A stretch of DNA of 9,117 nt from an uncultured Neisseriaceae bacterium (GCA_903891375.1 CAITEL010000285.1:1-9117), one strand, 5' to 3'. Positions 1-7,574 are shown, counted from the first letter of the stretch. Translations and numbers: made by a program. The notes: generated from the sequence alone by a model not told the origin.

Positions 1-977
1 AATTCTTCTACCGTAGATGTTGTATTTGCCAGTATTCCAATTGCATCAGCACCGTGGTCCATCTTGACCCCATTGATACTTTTAGCCGCATATTGGATAG
101 CGGTTTCCCAATCTACTTTTATCCACTGATTATTTTGCTTAATCATTGGTGAAGTTACTCTATCTTCATGATATAAACCTTCGTAGCTGAATCTATCTCT
201 ATCAGATAACCAGCACTCATTTAAAGACTCATTATCTAAAGGTAGAACTCGAACAACTTTATGGTATTTATCTACCTGAACAGCAAGATTACTCCCCAAA
301 CTATCATGAGCTGATATTGACTTTCTGCGTGATAATTCCCAACTTCGTGCGCTATTTCTAAATGGTTTTGAAGTTAATGCACCAACTGGACAAATATCAA
401 TGATATTACCCGAGATTTCACTATCAATAGTCTTACCAATAAAAGGCATTACTTCAACATGGTTATTTCTATAACTCATGCCTAACTCTTGATAACCAGC
501 AATTTCATCAGTAAATCGTACACAACGAGAACAATGAATACACCGAGTCATTTCTGTTGCAACTAAAGAACCTAAATCTTTATTTGATACCGCACGTTTT
601 TCTTCAGTAAATCTTGAACTTGATTTTCCGTAGCCAACAGCTAAATCTTGTAATTGACATTCACCACCTTGATCACAAATCGGACAATCCAGTGGGTGAT
701 TAATTAATAAAAACTCCATCACACCTTTTTGCGCCTCTACAGCTAATTTAGAACATGTGTGGATTTTCATTCCTTCGGTCGCAGGTGTAGCACATGCAGG
801 TAGTGGCTTGGGAGCTTTTTCAACTTCAACCAAACACATACGACAATTCGCCGCAATGGATAATTTTTTATGGTAACAAAAATGAGGAATATATTTACCC
901 TCTTTTATTGCTATTTCTAAAATAGTAGAGCCACTCTCAGCACTAACTTTTTTACCATCTAATTCTAATTCTATCAT
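1..977 (-). CDS. nuoG: NADH-quinone oxidoreductase subunit G, 5' part (runs off left edge)
   Basis: This is the large iron-sulphur subunit of the complex I electron-input arm, passing electrons from NuoF towards NuoB. The frame is open from the ATG at 977 to the window edge, 325 codons of a protein usually near 700-900 residues. The N-terminal ferredoxin-like domain carries the N1b [2Fe-2S] cysteines Cys34, Cys45, Cys48 and Cys62. The N5 set His94, Cys98, Cys101 and Cys107 follows, then the N4 set Cys146, Cys149, Cys152 and Cys196. The molybdopterin-oxidoreductase-like domain begins after about residue 215. The four-cysteine N7 site known from E. coli NuoG is not seen there; the stretch is of the mitochondrial type (SARSWEL). 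The start has only a weak Shine-Dalgarno (AGG about 12 nt upstream). The gene begins 34 nt after an unrelated protease-like gene instead of directly after nuoF. Confidence 0.97.
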   Translation of the reverse strand, partial: MIELELDGKKVSAESGSTILEIAIKEGKYIPHFCYHKKLSIAANCRMCLVEVEKAPKPLPACATPATEGMKIHTCSKLAVEAQKGVMEFLLINHPLDCPICDQGGECQLQDLAVGYGKSSSRFTEEKRAVSNKDLGSLVATEMTRCIHCSRCVRFTDEIAGYQELGMSYRNNHVEVMPFIGKTIDSEISGNIIDICPVGALTSKPFRNSARSWELSRRKSISAHDSLGSNLAVQVDKYHKVVRVLPLDNESLNECWLSDRDRFSYEGLYHEDRVTSPMIKQNNQWIKVDWETAIQYAAKSINGVKMDHGADAIGILANTTSTVEE

Positions 978-1011
978 TTAAAAATTTACCTATAAATTAC
1001 TTTTTGCTTTA

Positions 1012-2187
1012 TCACGCTTGTACAGGAACTAAATATCGCCAATGGTTTGATCTCTCTGATTGCAAAATTAAATGTTGACCATTTTTTAATTGTATATTAT
1101 TTAAAAATAAAATTATTTCTTTATTCTCAGAATCAACAAATTTAAAAGCAACTCCCTTTGGTGTTGCTAAATCTTGGCTACTATTAAATATAAATCCCTG
1201 ACTACTTAAATACAGTTTTATTTCTTGAAAGTCTAACCATATTTTATTCTGATTATCCTCTAGCATATCCTTATAATCACCACTGCCAATATTATTTCTA
1301 CCCACTCCATTCAACAAACTAAGCTCACCATCAAACAATAATGGCATTTGTGACATTATCGATGATAATATTTGAATACGAGCCTCTGATGTCTTCGCAT
1401 TTTTGAAATCAGATTGAAACGTAAACCAATCATGTGATTTATTTAAACATTCCGTCAATTTTACACTATGCTTATCAATATTATCACGTTTCTCTTGAGA
1501 TAATTTAATAAATACCTTCTTAAATGTTGCAAAGTCTTTATAGCATGGTTCTAATAACTTTAGTATATTTTGTTGTTGCACTTCAATATTCTCTACTTTT
1601 GTAGAACCAGCCAATGTGCAAAACTCACGAGCACTATCACATTTTAAAGCTATATCCTTACGAATTACTGGCAATTCTCTGGAATCTCCTGTTAATTGTT
1701 TTATAGCATCAACCCCACAGTTACCATCAGTAACTGTGGGTTTCAATTCTAGCTCTTTACCAAAAACAGTAATTTTTGGTGTAGTTTTATTACTAATGAC
1801 ACTCTTCCCTACCGGATTCGATTTATAATATTCTTCTGCTTCTTTAACTTTAATAAAATAATTGCTATGGCTAGTATCTAGATCTTTTTTTATCATTTCC
1901 AACAAATTATTATTATCTGCACCAATATGCGGTTGCTCTACTGCCGAATATAAATTATTTAATAACACTTGGTAATGCGTCTCTCCTGTAACCAGATTAA
2001 CACCATTTAGGCTACTTTTATTATTATTAATATCTTTTAATAACTTTGTTATATTTTTCTTGGTTACGTTACTAGTTGCTTTTCCAAGAGATTCTACTTC
2101 ATTTTGCAATGTTTCAAAATTTTTTTCTAATTGTGGTTTTCTAACTACAGTACTAGTATTATGTAAATTCCCTAATTCAACTTGCAT
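1012..2187 (-). CDS. OTU-like cysteine protease (putative deubiquitinase/effector) between nuoF and nuoG
   Basis: The 391-residue product has no role in complex I that I know of. It carries an OTU-type nucleophile motif, Asp154-Gly155-Asn156-Cys157, followed by a helix (GVDAIKQLTG). Near the C-terminus a beta-rich stretch (EIILFLNN, HLILQSERS) ends in His382-Trp383, the place of the catalytic histidine in OTU proteases. Residues 15-60 and 95-125 look helical and charged. About 225 residues separate Cys and His, more than in a minimal OTU fold; the extra part (about 170-300) is predicted by eye to be helical, as in the extended helical lobe of Legionella LotB and LotC. OTU enzymes cleave ubiquitin linkages and bacterial ones are typically injected into host cells. 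No signal peptide or membrane segment is visible, and no clear C-terminal E-block translocation signal. The ATG at 2187 has GAGGA 9 nt upstream. The gene shares strand with the nuo genes and is probably co-transcribed with them. The family call is from motifs only; substrate and secretion are inference. Confidence 0.75.
   Translation of the reverse strand: MQVELGNLHNTSTVVRKPQLEKNFETLQNEVESLGKATSNVTKKNITKLLKDINNNKSSLNGVNLVTGETHYQVLLNNLYSAVEQPHIGADNNNLLEMIKKDLDTSHSNYFIKVKEAEEYYKSNPVGKSVISNKTTPKITVFGKELELKPTVTDGNCGVDAIKQLTGDSRELPVIRKDIALKCDSAREFCTLAGSTKVENIEVQQQNILKLLEPCYKDFATFKKVFIKLSQEKRDNIDKHSVKLTECLNKSHDWFTFQSDFKNAKTSEARIQILSSIMSQMPLLFDGELSLLNGVGRNNIGSGDYKDMLEDNQNKIWLDFQEIKLYLSSQGFIFNSSQDLATPKGVAFKFVDSENKEIILFLNNIQLKNGQHLILQSERSNHWRYLVPVQA
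1714..1740. repeat. Perfect 11-bp inverted repeat inside the OTU-like gene
   Basis: The arm CCCACAGTTAC at 1714-1724 is the exact reverse complement of 1730-1740, with a 5-nt loop between. In the mRNA this is a stable hairpin in otherwise AT-rich sequence. It covers the codons for Pro150 to Gly158, including the DGNC catalytic motif. No U-tract follows on the coding strand, so it is not a conventional terminator. It may be chance or an mRNA structure affecting translation. Confidence 0.8.
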
Positions 2188-2196
2188 TTTTATATG

Positions 2197-2201
2197 TCCT
2201 C
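2197..2201 (-). promoter_or_regulatory. Shine-Dalgarno of the OTU-like gene
   Basis: GAGGA read on the minus strand, 9 nt before the ATG at 2187. It is better than the site in front of nuoG, so the inserted gene appears equipped for independent translation. Confidence 0.6.
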
Positions 2202-2219
2202 AACTATTAATTTCAGCAT

Positions 2220-2322
2220 AATTTTTATTATGCGCAACGATAACGCGAAGCTGGGTGGCGCCGTGTACTATGGTACATAAGCCACCCAGCGACAAAGTTA
2301 GCGTTGATGCAGAATAAAAATT
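2220..2322. repeat. Long imperfect palindrome filling the nuoF-OTU gap (REP/MITE-like)
   Basis: The central perfect stem pairs GCTGGGTGGC (2250-2259) with GCCACCCAGC (2281-2290). Inside it, TGTAC (2264-2268) pairs with GTACA (2273-2277) around a 4-nt loop. Outside it, the arms continue with interruptions: TAAC 2241-2244 with 2297-2300, CAACG 2235-2239 with 2302-2306, TGC 2231-2233 with 2309-2311 region, and AATTTTTATT 2220-2229 with 2313-2322. The right end touches the nuoF stop codon. The left arm also folds on itself (GCATAAT 2216-2222 with ATTATGC 2227-2233). The GC-rich core is unlike its surroundings. A dispersed palindromic element, a non-autonomous transposon relic or an RNA-processing/attenuation structure are possible; genome copy number is not visible here. 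Confidence 0.7.
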
Positions 2323-3617
2323 TAACACCATTTGTGATCTACCATGCATTTTTTATGCTCTATATGATAGATGAATTCTTCTCTAAAATGTTTGGTAAAG
2401 CTCCGTACTGGGAATACTGCTGCATCGGCTAGCGCACAAATTGTTCTACCCGCCATTTGATTACCAATACTATCGAGTAAGTCTAAATCTTCTATACGCC
2501 CTTCTCCATGCTCAATTCTATGGATGATTTCATATAACCATCCAGTACCTTCACGACAAGGAGTACACTGCCCACATGATTCTTCATGATAAAAATAAGC
2601 TAAACGCTCTAATGCTTTTACCATACACACATCTTCATTCATTATTATAACAGCACCAGAACCTAACATTGAACCAGCCTTGGCAATTGAATCGAAATCC
2701 ATATTACATTGCATCATTACATCGGCAGGTAATATTGGTGCTGAGGACCCCCCTGGAATTACTGCTTTTAGTTTTTTACCATCACGCATACCACCAGCCA
2801 ATTCTAATAAATCTTTGAATGGCATACCTAATGGTACTTCAAAATTACCAGGGCGATTAACATGACCTGATACTGAAAATAATTTTGTACCTCCACTATT
2901 AGGAATACCTTTTTCTTGAAATACTTGTCCACCATCATTAATGATAAATGGAACCGAGGCTAACGACTCAGTATTGTTGATGGTTGTTGGCTTACCATAT
3001 AAACCAAAACTCGCAGGAAATGGCGGTTTAAAGCGTGGTTGACCTTTTTTACCTTCTAAAGACTCAAGTAATGCAGTTTCTTCACCACAAATATATGCTC
3101 CATACCCATGATGTGCATATAACTCAAAGTTTAAACCTTTACCCAAAATGTTATTCCCAAGATAACCTGCTCTACGTGCTTCTTCTAATGCCTCTTCAAA
3201 ACGTTCATAAACGGAAAAAATTTCTCCATGTATATAATTATAGCCAACGGAAGCACCAATAGTAAACCCAGCGATAATCATTCCTTCTATCAATGAATGA
3301 GGATTAAATTCTAAAATATCTTTATCTTTAAATGTACCTGGTTCACCCTCATCACTATTACATACAATGTATTTTTGCCCATCCAACGCCCTAGGCATAA
3401 AACTCCATTTTAAGCCAGTCGGAAAACCTGCCCCGCCACGTCCACGTAGCCCTGATGCTTTTAATTCCGCAATTACCTGTTCTTGTGTCACTCCAGTGTT
3501 TAGAATTTTCTTTAATGCGTCATAACCACCACGCTTAACGTATTGTTCTAACTTCCAACAATCTTTGTTTGTAGTATCTAAACCAGCAAAAATTACTCCA
3601 CTTGTATAAACCGCCAT
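2322..3617 (-). CDS. nuoF: NADH-quinone oxidoreductase subunit F (NADH- and FMN-binding)
   Basis: This 431-residue subunit binds NADH and FMN and starts electron transfer in complex I. The glycine-rich [10 protein letters not shown] loop at residues 59-68 and the [10 protein letters not shown] segment at about 89-98 form the FMN/NADH site. The N3 [4Fe-4S] ligands are Cys348, Cys351 and Cys354 (in ESCGQCTPC) and Cys394 (in TICALAD). Length is in the usual range of about 420-445. The ATG at 3617 overlaps the nuoE stop by one base (TAATG), and GGAG lies 8 nt upstream, so nuoE and nuoF are likely translationally coupled. Downstream the normal partner nuoG is displaced by a palindrome and an OTU-like gene. 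Confidence 0.98.
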   Translation of the reverse strand: MAVYTSGVIFAGLDTTNKDCWKLEQYVKRGGYDALKKILNTGVTQEQVIAELKASGLRGRGGAGFPTGLKWSFMPRALDGQKYIVCNSDEGEPGTFKDKDILEFNPHSLIEGMIIAGFTIGASVGYNYIHGEIFSVYERFEEALEEARRAGYLGNNILGKGLNFELYAHHGYGAYICGEETALLESLEGKKGQPRFKPPFPASFGLYGKPTTINNTESLASVPFIINDGGQVFQEKGIPNSGGTKLFSVSGHVNRPGNFEVPLGMPFKDLLELAGGMRDGKKLKAVIPGGSSAPILPADVMMQCNMDFDSIAKAGSMLGSGAVIIMNEDVCMVKALERLAYFYHEESCGQCTPCREGTGWLYEIIHRIEHGEGRIEDLDLLDSIGNQMAGRTICALADAAVFPVRSFTKHFREEFIYHIEHKKCMVDHKWC

Positions 3618-4090
3618 TATTGTAACTCCGCTAATTTCTTGTCTATTGCTTCAACCGACATATGACTGCACATCTGATGATTATTTACAATAATAACTGG
3701 AGCATCACCACATGCCCCCATACACTCGCCCTCTTTTAAAGTGTATTTACCGTCTGTTGTTGTTTCATTAAATCCTATACCTAATTTCTTTTTTAAATAC
3801 TCGGCCGCATTAACTCCACCCGATAATGCACAAGGTAAATTCGTACATACAGTTAATTTATATTTACCAACAGGTGTTACATTATACATACTATAAAAAG
3901 TAGCCACCTCTAATGCTTGAACTGGTGGGATTTTAATATAATCTGCTACATATTTGATAAGTTCATTTGATAACCAGCCTTTTTCCGTTTGAGCTATTCT
4001 AAGCGCACTCATTATGGCACTTCTATTTTGTTCTTTTGGATACTTAGCTAATTCCTTATCAATCTGCCTTAAAGAATCTTCGGTTAACAT
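3617..4090 (-). CDS. nuoE: NADH-quinone oxidoreductase subunit E (24 kDa, [2Fe-2S])
   Basis: The 157-residue thioredoxin-fold subunit sits beside NuoF and holds the N1a [2Fe-2S] cluster. Ligands are Cys82 and Cys87 (VCTNLPC) and Cys123 and Cys127 (GECMGAC). The N-terminal helical bundle contains the conserved QTEKGWL and VATFYSMY stretches. Length matches the family (about 155-170). The ATG at 4090 follows the nuoD stop after one base; the Shine-Dalgarno (GAGG inside the end of nuoD) is about 13 nt away and weak, so translation probably depends on coupling to nuoD. Confidence 0.97.
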   Translation of the reverse strand: MLTEDSLRQIDKELAKYPKEQNRSAIMSALRIAQTEKGWLSNELIKYVADYIKIPPVQALEVATFYSMYNVTPVGKYKLTVCTNLPCALSGGVNAAEYLKKKLGIGFNETTTDGKYTLKEGECMGACGDAPVIIVNNHQMCSHMSVEAIDKKLAELQ

Positions 4091-4091
4091 T

Positions 4092-5345
4092 TTATCTATC
4101 TACCTCACCAAATACTATATCTTGTGTACCTATTATTGCAACAACGTCTGCAATCATGTGCCCACGGCTCATCTCATCTAAAGCAGCTATATGTGCAAAT
4201 CCTGGTGCCCTAATCTTTAACCGATACGGCATATTACCACCATCAGATATCAGATAAATACCAAACTCACCTTTTGGATGCTCCACCGCTTGATAAACTT
4301 CACCAGCAGGTACGTGCATACCTTCAGTAAATAATTTAAAGTGATGGATCATCTCTTCCATACCATACTTCATCCGCTCACGGGATGGTGGCGCAACCTT
4401 ATGATCCTCAATAATAACGGGACCTTGATTGTGTTTAAGCCAATCCACACACTGTTTAATTATTTTGTTTGACTCACGCATTTCTGCCACACGAACTAAA
4501 TATCTATCATAACAATCGCCGTTTTTACCCACTGGGATCGCAAAGTTTAATTTATCATAAACCTCATAAGGTTGTTTTTTTCTTAAATCCCATGCGATAC
4601 CTGAACCACGTAGCATCGGCCCAGAAAAGCCTAAGTTTAATGCTCGCTCAGGACTAACTACACCAATATTTACCGTTCTTTGTTTCCAAATGCGATTATC
4701 CGTTAATAATGTTTCATATTCATCAACGCATTTATCGAATCGAGATGTAAAATTTTCAATAAAATCTAATAAACTACCTTGGCGGTTTTTATTCAAAACA
4801 TCTAATTGTTTCTTAGTTTTTATTTTAGACTCAACATATTTTGGCATCTCATCAGGTAAATCTCTATATACTCCACCTGGACGATAATAAGCGGCATGCA
4901 TACGTGCACCAGACACTGCCTCATAGCAGTCCATTAAATCTTCACGCTCACGAAAGGCATATAAAAATACCGCCATTGCGCCTATATCTAGCGCATGCGC
5001 TCCAATCCATAATAAATGATTAAGAATCCGCGTGATTTCATCAAACATGACACGAATATATTGCGCACGAATTGGAACCTCTATCCCCATTAATTTTTCT
5101 ATGGCCATTACATATGCATGTTCAATTACCATCATAGATACATAATCTAATCTATCCATATAAGGTAATGCTTGAATAAATGTTTTATTCTCAGATAATT
5201 TTTCTGTACCACGATGTAATAACCCAATATGTGGGTCAGCACGTTGTACAACTTCGCCATCAAGCTCTAACACCAAACGTAGCACGCCATGTGCAGACGG
5301 ATGTTGTGGACCAAAATTTAGCGTGTAATTTTTAATTTCTGCCAT
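4092..5345 (-). CDS. nuoD: NADH-quinone oxidoreductase subunit D (49 kDa)
   Basis: This subunit lines the quinone-reduction pocket with NuoB. I start it at the ATG at 5345, giving 417 residues, because GAGGAG lies 7 nt upstream and the protein then begins [20 protein letters not shown] as in other NuoD proteins. An upstream in-frame GTG at 5369 would add eight residues not expected in the family. With this start, His19 and Tyr68 match the quinone-contacting His38 and Tyr87 of Thermus Nqo4, with identical spacing. Further signatures are [27 protein letters not shown] and the C-terminal [18 protein letters not shown] followed by a Gly-Thr-Gln-Asp ending. It overlaps the nuoC end by 14 bases. 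It is separate from nuoC, not fused as in E. coli NuoCD. Confidence 0.97.
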   Translation of the reverse strand: MAEIKNYTLNFGPQHPSAHGVLRLVLELDGEVVQRADPHIGLLHRGTEKLSENKTFIQALPYMDRLDYVSMMVIEHAYVMAIEKLMGIEVPIRAQYIRVMFDEITRILNHLLWIGAHALDIGAMAVFLYAFREREDLMDCYEAVSGARMHAAYYRPGGVYRDLPDEMPKYVESKIKTKKQLDVLNKNRQGSLLDFIENFTSRFDKCVDEYETLLTDNRIWKQRTVNIGVVSPERALNLGFSGPMLRGSGIAWDLRKKQPYEVYDKLNFAIPVGKNGDCYDRYLVRVAEMRESNKIIKQCVDWLKHNQGPVIIEDHKVAPPSRERMKYGMEEMIHHFKLFTEGMHVPAGEVYQAVEHPKGEFGIYLISDGGNMPYRLKIRAPGFAHIAALDEMSRGHMIADVVAIIGTQDIVFGEVDR

Positions 5346-5925
5346 TGTAGTTCTCCTCACGAATAACACGTGGTGTTATTATGCGTGGTTCAATTGTCAC
5401 TGGCTGATACACGACACGCTTTTGTTCTTCATCATATTTCATCTCTACATATCCAGAGATTGGAAAATCTTTTCTAAATGGGTGACCTACAAATCCATAA
5501 TCTGTCAATATTCTACGTAAATCAGGATGACCCTCAAATATTATTCCGTACAAATCAAAAGCTTCTCGTTCAAACCAATTTAAACCATTATATATGCCAG
5601 AAACTGAGGCTATCATCGGAAATTCTTCATTTTTAATAAATGCCTTAACCCGTAGTCGCCAATTATATTTTATCGATAATAAATGATACACAACTGCAAA
5701 ACGATCTCCAGTATAATCATTATGATATTCTAAATAATCAACCCCACATAAATCCATACATTCTTCAAATGATGTCTCAGTATTATCTCTAAGTAAGGTT
5801 AATATCTCAACTATATTCTCTGCTTTTACAGTAATGGTTAATTCACCAAGACTTATAATACTTGCTAATATATTATCACCAAGTAAAAGCTCAACTACTG
5901 GTTTTAGCTTATCTATTTTTTTCAT
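5332..5925 (-). CDS. nuoC: NADH-quinone oxidoreductase subunit C (30 kDa)
   Basis: The 197-residue peripheral subunit connects NuoD with the hydrophilic arm. The signature run is at about residues 118-156: [11 protein letters not shown], then the [13 protein letters not shown] motif, then GHPFRKDFP. Length fits stand-alone NuoC of proteobacteria. The ATG at 5925 directly abuts the nuoB stop with no spacer, and only a weak purine stretch precedes it, so coupling to nuoB is likely. The last 14 bases are shared with nuoD and carry its ribosome binding site. Confidence 0.97.
   Translation of the reverse strand: MKKIDKLKPVVELLLGDNILASIISLGELTITVKAENIVEILTLLRDNTETSFEECMDLCGVDYLEYHNDYTGDRFAVVYHLLSIKYNWRLRVKAFIKNEEFPMIASVSGIYNGLNWFEREAFDLYGIIFEGHPDLRRILTDYGFVGHPFRKDFPISGYVEMKYDEEQKRVVYQPVTIEPRIITPRVIREENYNGRN
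5353..5358 (-). promoter_or_regulatory. Shine-Dalgarno that decides the nuoD start
   Basis: GAGGAG on the minus strand, inside the last codons of nuoC, with 7 nt to the ATG at 5345. This supports 5345 over the upstream GTG at 5369. Confidence 0.75.
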
Positions 5926-6411
5926 TTAAGCTGTCTTTCTCGCTATGGTTGATTCACGCTTAATTTTATTTTGTAATTGTATAATTCCGTACATTAAAGC
6001 TTCAGCTGTTGGTGGACATCCAGGTACATAAATATCGACAGGCACAATTCTATCGCAACCACGAACAACTGAGTAAGAATAATGATAATAACCACCACCA
6101 TTAGCGCAAGAACCCATAGATATAACCCAACGTGGCTCTGGCATCTGGTCATAAACCTTACGTAATGCAGGTGCCATTTTATTACACAAAGTCCCTGCAA
6201 CAATCATCACATCCGACTGCCTTGGTGATGGACGAAAGACCACCCCAAATCGGTCTAAATCATAACGAGCAGCACCCGCATGCATCATCTCTACAGCACA
6301 ACATGCTAAACCAAAAGTCATTGGCCACAATGAGCCAGTTCTTGCCCAATTAATTATTTTATCTGCAGTAGTGGTTACAAAACCTTCTTTAAAAACGCCT
6401 TCTATTCCCAT
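5926..6411 (-). CDS. nuoB: NADH-quinone oxidoreductase subunit B (20 kDa, cluster N2)
   Basis: NuoB holds the terminal [4Fe-4S] cluster N2, which hands electrons to quinone. Ligands are Cys37 and Cys38 (LACCAVEM), Cys102 (MGSCANGGG) and Cys132 ([11 protein letters not shown]). I place the start at the ATG at 6411 (161 residues, MGIEGVF) because AGGAG lies 7 nt upstream. An in-frame TTG at 6432 would add seven residues whose codons contain that Shine-Dalgarno. With this start the gene overlaps nuoA by 10 bases. N-terminal Lys/Phe residues followed by [13 protein letters not shown] are typical. Confidence 0.98.
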   Translation of the reverse strand: MGIEGVFKEGFVTTTADKIINWARTGSLWPMTFGLACCAVEMMHAGAARYDLDRFGVVFRPSPRQSDVMIVAGTLCNKMAPALRKVYDQMPEPRWVISMGSCANGGGYYHYSYSVVRGCDRIVPVDIYVPGCPPTAEALMYGIIQLQNKIKRESTIARKTA

Positions 6412-6761
6412 TCTAGCGCTCCTTTTTTCCAAACATAAATAAATCCCGCAATTAATATTGTTAAAAATACCGACATCACAATAAAACCATACATACCTAA
6501 TTGTTTAAACACTAAAGCCCAAGGAACCAAGAATGCAATTTCTAAATCAAATAAGATAAATAAAATCGCTATTAAATAATAGCGAATATCAAACTTCATC
6601 CGAGCATCTTCAAATGCCTCAAAGCCACATTCATAAGGGGAGTTTTTTTGGGTATCTGGATGAAATCTAGCAAGCACAGAGTTGGCAACAATCATTGCGC
6701 CACCCATCAATGCAGCCAATAGAACAAAGACTAAGATTGGAAGATATTGAACTGAAATCAT
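6402..6761 (-). CDS. nuoA: NADH-quinone oxidoreductase subunit A (membrane)
   Basis: This 119-residue inner-membrane subunit sits at the junction of the membrane and peripheral arms. Three hydrophobic segments are visible, at about residues 6-28, 61-84 and 89-111. Between the first two is the conserved loop [21 protein letters not shown], containing the conserved cysteine that lies near the quinone channel in complex I structures. The gene starts 22 nt after the 3' end of tRNA-Leu, with AAGG about 11 nt before its ATG, and it overlaps nuoB. It is the first of the nuo genes here. Confidence 0.97.
   Translation of the reverse strand: MISVQYLPILVFVLLAALMGGAMIVANSVLARFHPDTQKNSPYECGFEAFEDARMKFDIRYYLIAILFILFDLEIAFLVPWALVFKQLGMYGFIVMSVFLTILIAGFIYVWKKGALEWE
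6419..6423 (-). promoter_or_regulatory. Shine-Dalgarno that decides the nuoB start
   Basis: AGGAG on the minus strand inside the end of nuoA, 7 nt before the ATG at 6411. It favours this ATG over a TTG at 6432. Confidence 0.75.
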
Positions 6762-6783
6762 TTTAAATTAAACCTTTAAATAA

Positions 6784-6869
6784 TGGTGCCGACAATGAGA
6801 CTCGAACTCATACAACCTGTGGTTACCACCCCCTCAAGATGGCGTGTCTACCAATTCCACCATGTCGGC
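6784..6869 (-). tRNA. tRNA-Leu, anticodon GAG
   Basis: The 86-nt class II tRNA includes an encoded CCA (6784-6786). The acceptor arm pairs GCCGACA with TGTCGGC. The anticodon stem CCATC/GGTGG encloses the loop TTGAGGG, so the anticodon is GAG (6833-6835 on the plus strand), reading CUC and CUU. A long variable arm (AACC/GGTT) and the T loop TTCGAGT are present. It lies 7 nt after the secG stop and 22 nt before nuoA, with no room for a separate terminator, so it is probably cut from a secG-nuo transcript. The secG to tRNA-Leu(GAG) neighbourhood is also found in E. coli (secG-leuU). Confidence 0.97.
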
Positions 6870-6876
6870 AAATATT

Positions 6877-7284
6877 CTAACCTGGAATCTCGTTTTTAGC
6901 TTTCGATTTAACCGTGCCACTTGCTGGGTTATTTGAAACAGTACCACTGGCTGTTGCTTTTACTGGTGATTTCACGCCAGTTACTCCGCTTGCAACCACT
7001 TTACCATTTAGTCCAGCCATTACACCAGCACCACCTCTACTATTGGTAGATAGTAATACCAGAGAAAAAGTAGTCACAAAGAAAATAGTAGCAAATATTG
7101 CCGTAGTTCTACTCAAAAAATTAGCCGAACCAGATGAACCAAATAAAGAACCAGAAGAACCTGAACCTGAACCAAAAGTAGCGCCAGCATCAGCACCTTT
7201 ACCGTGTTGTAATAAAACCAGCACGATTATAGACACCGCAGAAATAATCTGCACAATCCAGCATATTGTTTTTATGATTTCCAT
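6877..7284 (-). CDS. secG: Preprotein translocase subunit SecG
   Basis: SecG is the small membrane partner of SecYE that assists SecA-driven protein export. The 135-residue product shows two membrane segments (about residues 5-25 and 58-80). Between them are the family signature LLQHGKGADAGATFG and a glycine-serine-rich loop (SGSGSSGSLFGSSGSA). The long tail after residue 85 is rich in Ala, Gly, Val and Lys, as is common in gammaproteobacteria. The ATG at 7284 has only a weak AAAGAA-like ribosome site. It follows tpiA, the frequent neighbour of secG in this group. Confidence 0.96.
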   Translation of the reverse strand: MEIIKTICWIVQIISAVSIIVLVLLQHGKGADAGATFGSGSGSSGSLFGSSGSANFLSRTTAIFATIFFVTTFSLVLLSTNSRGGAGVMAGLNGKVVASGVTGVKSPVKATASGTVSNNPASGTVKSKAKNEIPG

Positions 7285-7310
7285 ATTATTTATTCTTTTT
7301 ATTAAAAAAC

Positions 7311-7316
7311 ATTATA
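7311..7316 (-). promoter_or_regulatory. Possible -10 box upstream of secG
   Basis: TATAAT on the minus strand, 26 nt before the secG ATG. No good -35 hexamer lies about 17 nt upstream, where the terminator-like hairpin sits, so in very AT-rich sequence this is only a candidate. If real, it would drive secG, the tRNA and the nuo genes. Confidence 0.3.
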
Positions 7317-7320
7317 AAAT

Positions 7321-7410
7321 TTAAAAAACTATCTTGATTTTTATAAAGATAGCAACCAAATTAGAACTAAAACCGTTAATGCGTTGGTAAAAGATATCTA
7401 AGCATTCCAT
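7321..7410 (-). CDS. Possible small ORF (29 codons) with strong ribosome binding site
   Basis: The ATG at 7408-7410 has GGAGG at 7417-7421, a 6-nt spacing, which is the strongest Shine-Dalgarno in the right half of the window. A second in-frame ATG sits directly upstream at 7411-7413. The product begins MECLDIFYQRING and ends with the hydrophobic stretch NLVAIFIKIKIVF. Its last codons form the terminator-like hairpin and its stop lies just after the T-run. I do not recognise it. It could be a small membrane peptide, a leader peptide for secG, or a chance ORF. Confidence 0.25.
   Translation of the reverse strand: MECLDIFYQRINGFSSNLVAIFIKIKIVF
7323..7352 (-). terminator. Terminator-like hairpin between tpiA and secG
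   Basis: On the minus strand CTATCTT (7352-7346) pairs with AAGATAG (7335-7329) around a 10-nt loop and is followed directly by six T (7328-7323). The stem has only two G-C pairs, so it may be leaky. It would end tpiA transcripts or allow partial readthrough into secG-nuo. It overlaps the 3' end of a possible small ORF. Confidence 0.45.
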
Positions 7411-7574
7411 CATAAACCTCCAACAACACACTGAATCATCTATGAATTTATTACTTATCACTAAAAATATTATTCTATAAGGTAGTTATTTTAACACGAA
7501 GGAGCCAACTTTTGCATAAAAGCCTTAAATAAAATGATAACAATATTTATTAAAGTAGCTTAAAATCACTATTA
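7353..7574. other. tpiA-secG intergenic region
   Basis: Beyond the possible small ORF start and its GGAGG site, the stretch from 7422 to 7574 is AT-rich and shows no convincing gene. A short palindrome, CTTTT-GCAT-AAAAG (7509-7522), is the only other structure noticed. A clear promoter could not be picked out of the AT-rich background. Confidence 0.5.

Noticed and set aside
2220..2322. Simple intrinsic terminator after nuoF
   Set aside because: The core stem is not followed directly by a T-run on the minus strand, and the structure is far longer and nested; nuoG downstream still needs transcription.
2680..3262. Plus-strand ORFs opposite nuoF (61 and 75 codons)
   Set aside because: They are antisense shadows of a strongly conserved gene, with no motifs.
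5346..5369. Upstream GTG start for nuoD
   Set aside because: The eight added residues contain the GAGGAG site that serves the ATG at 5345, and NuoD proteins normally begin near that ATG.
5994..6203. 69-codon minus-strand ORF within nuoB
   Set aside because: It is an alternative frame of nuoB with no independent ribosome site or recognisable product.
6412..6432. Upstream TTG start for nuoB
   Set aside because: The ATG at 6411 has an AGGAG at 7 nt; the TTG extension encodes that very Shine-Dalgarno.
6914..7324. 136-codon plus-strand ORF opposite secG
   Set aside because: It is antisense to secG; its Glu-Pro repeats mirror the Gly-Ser loop codons of SecG, and there is no family resemblance.
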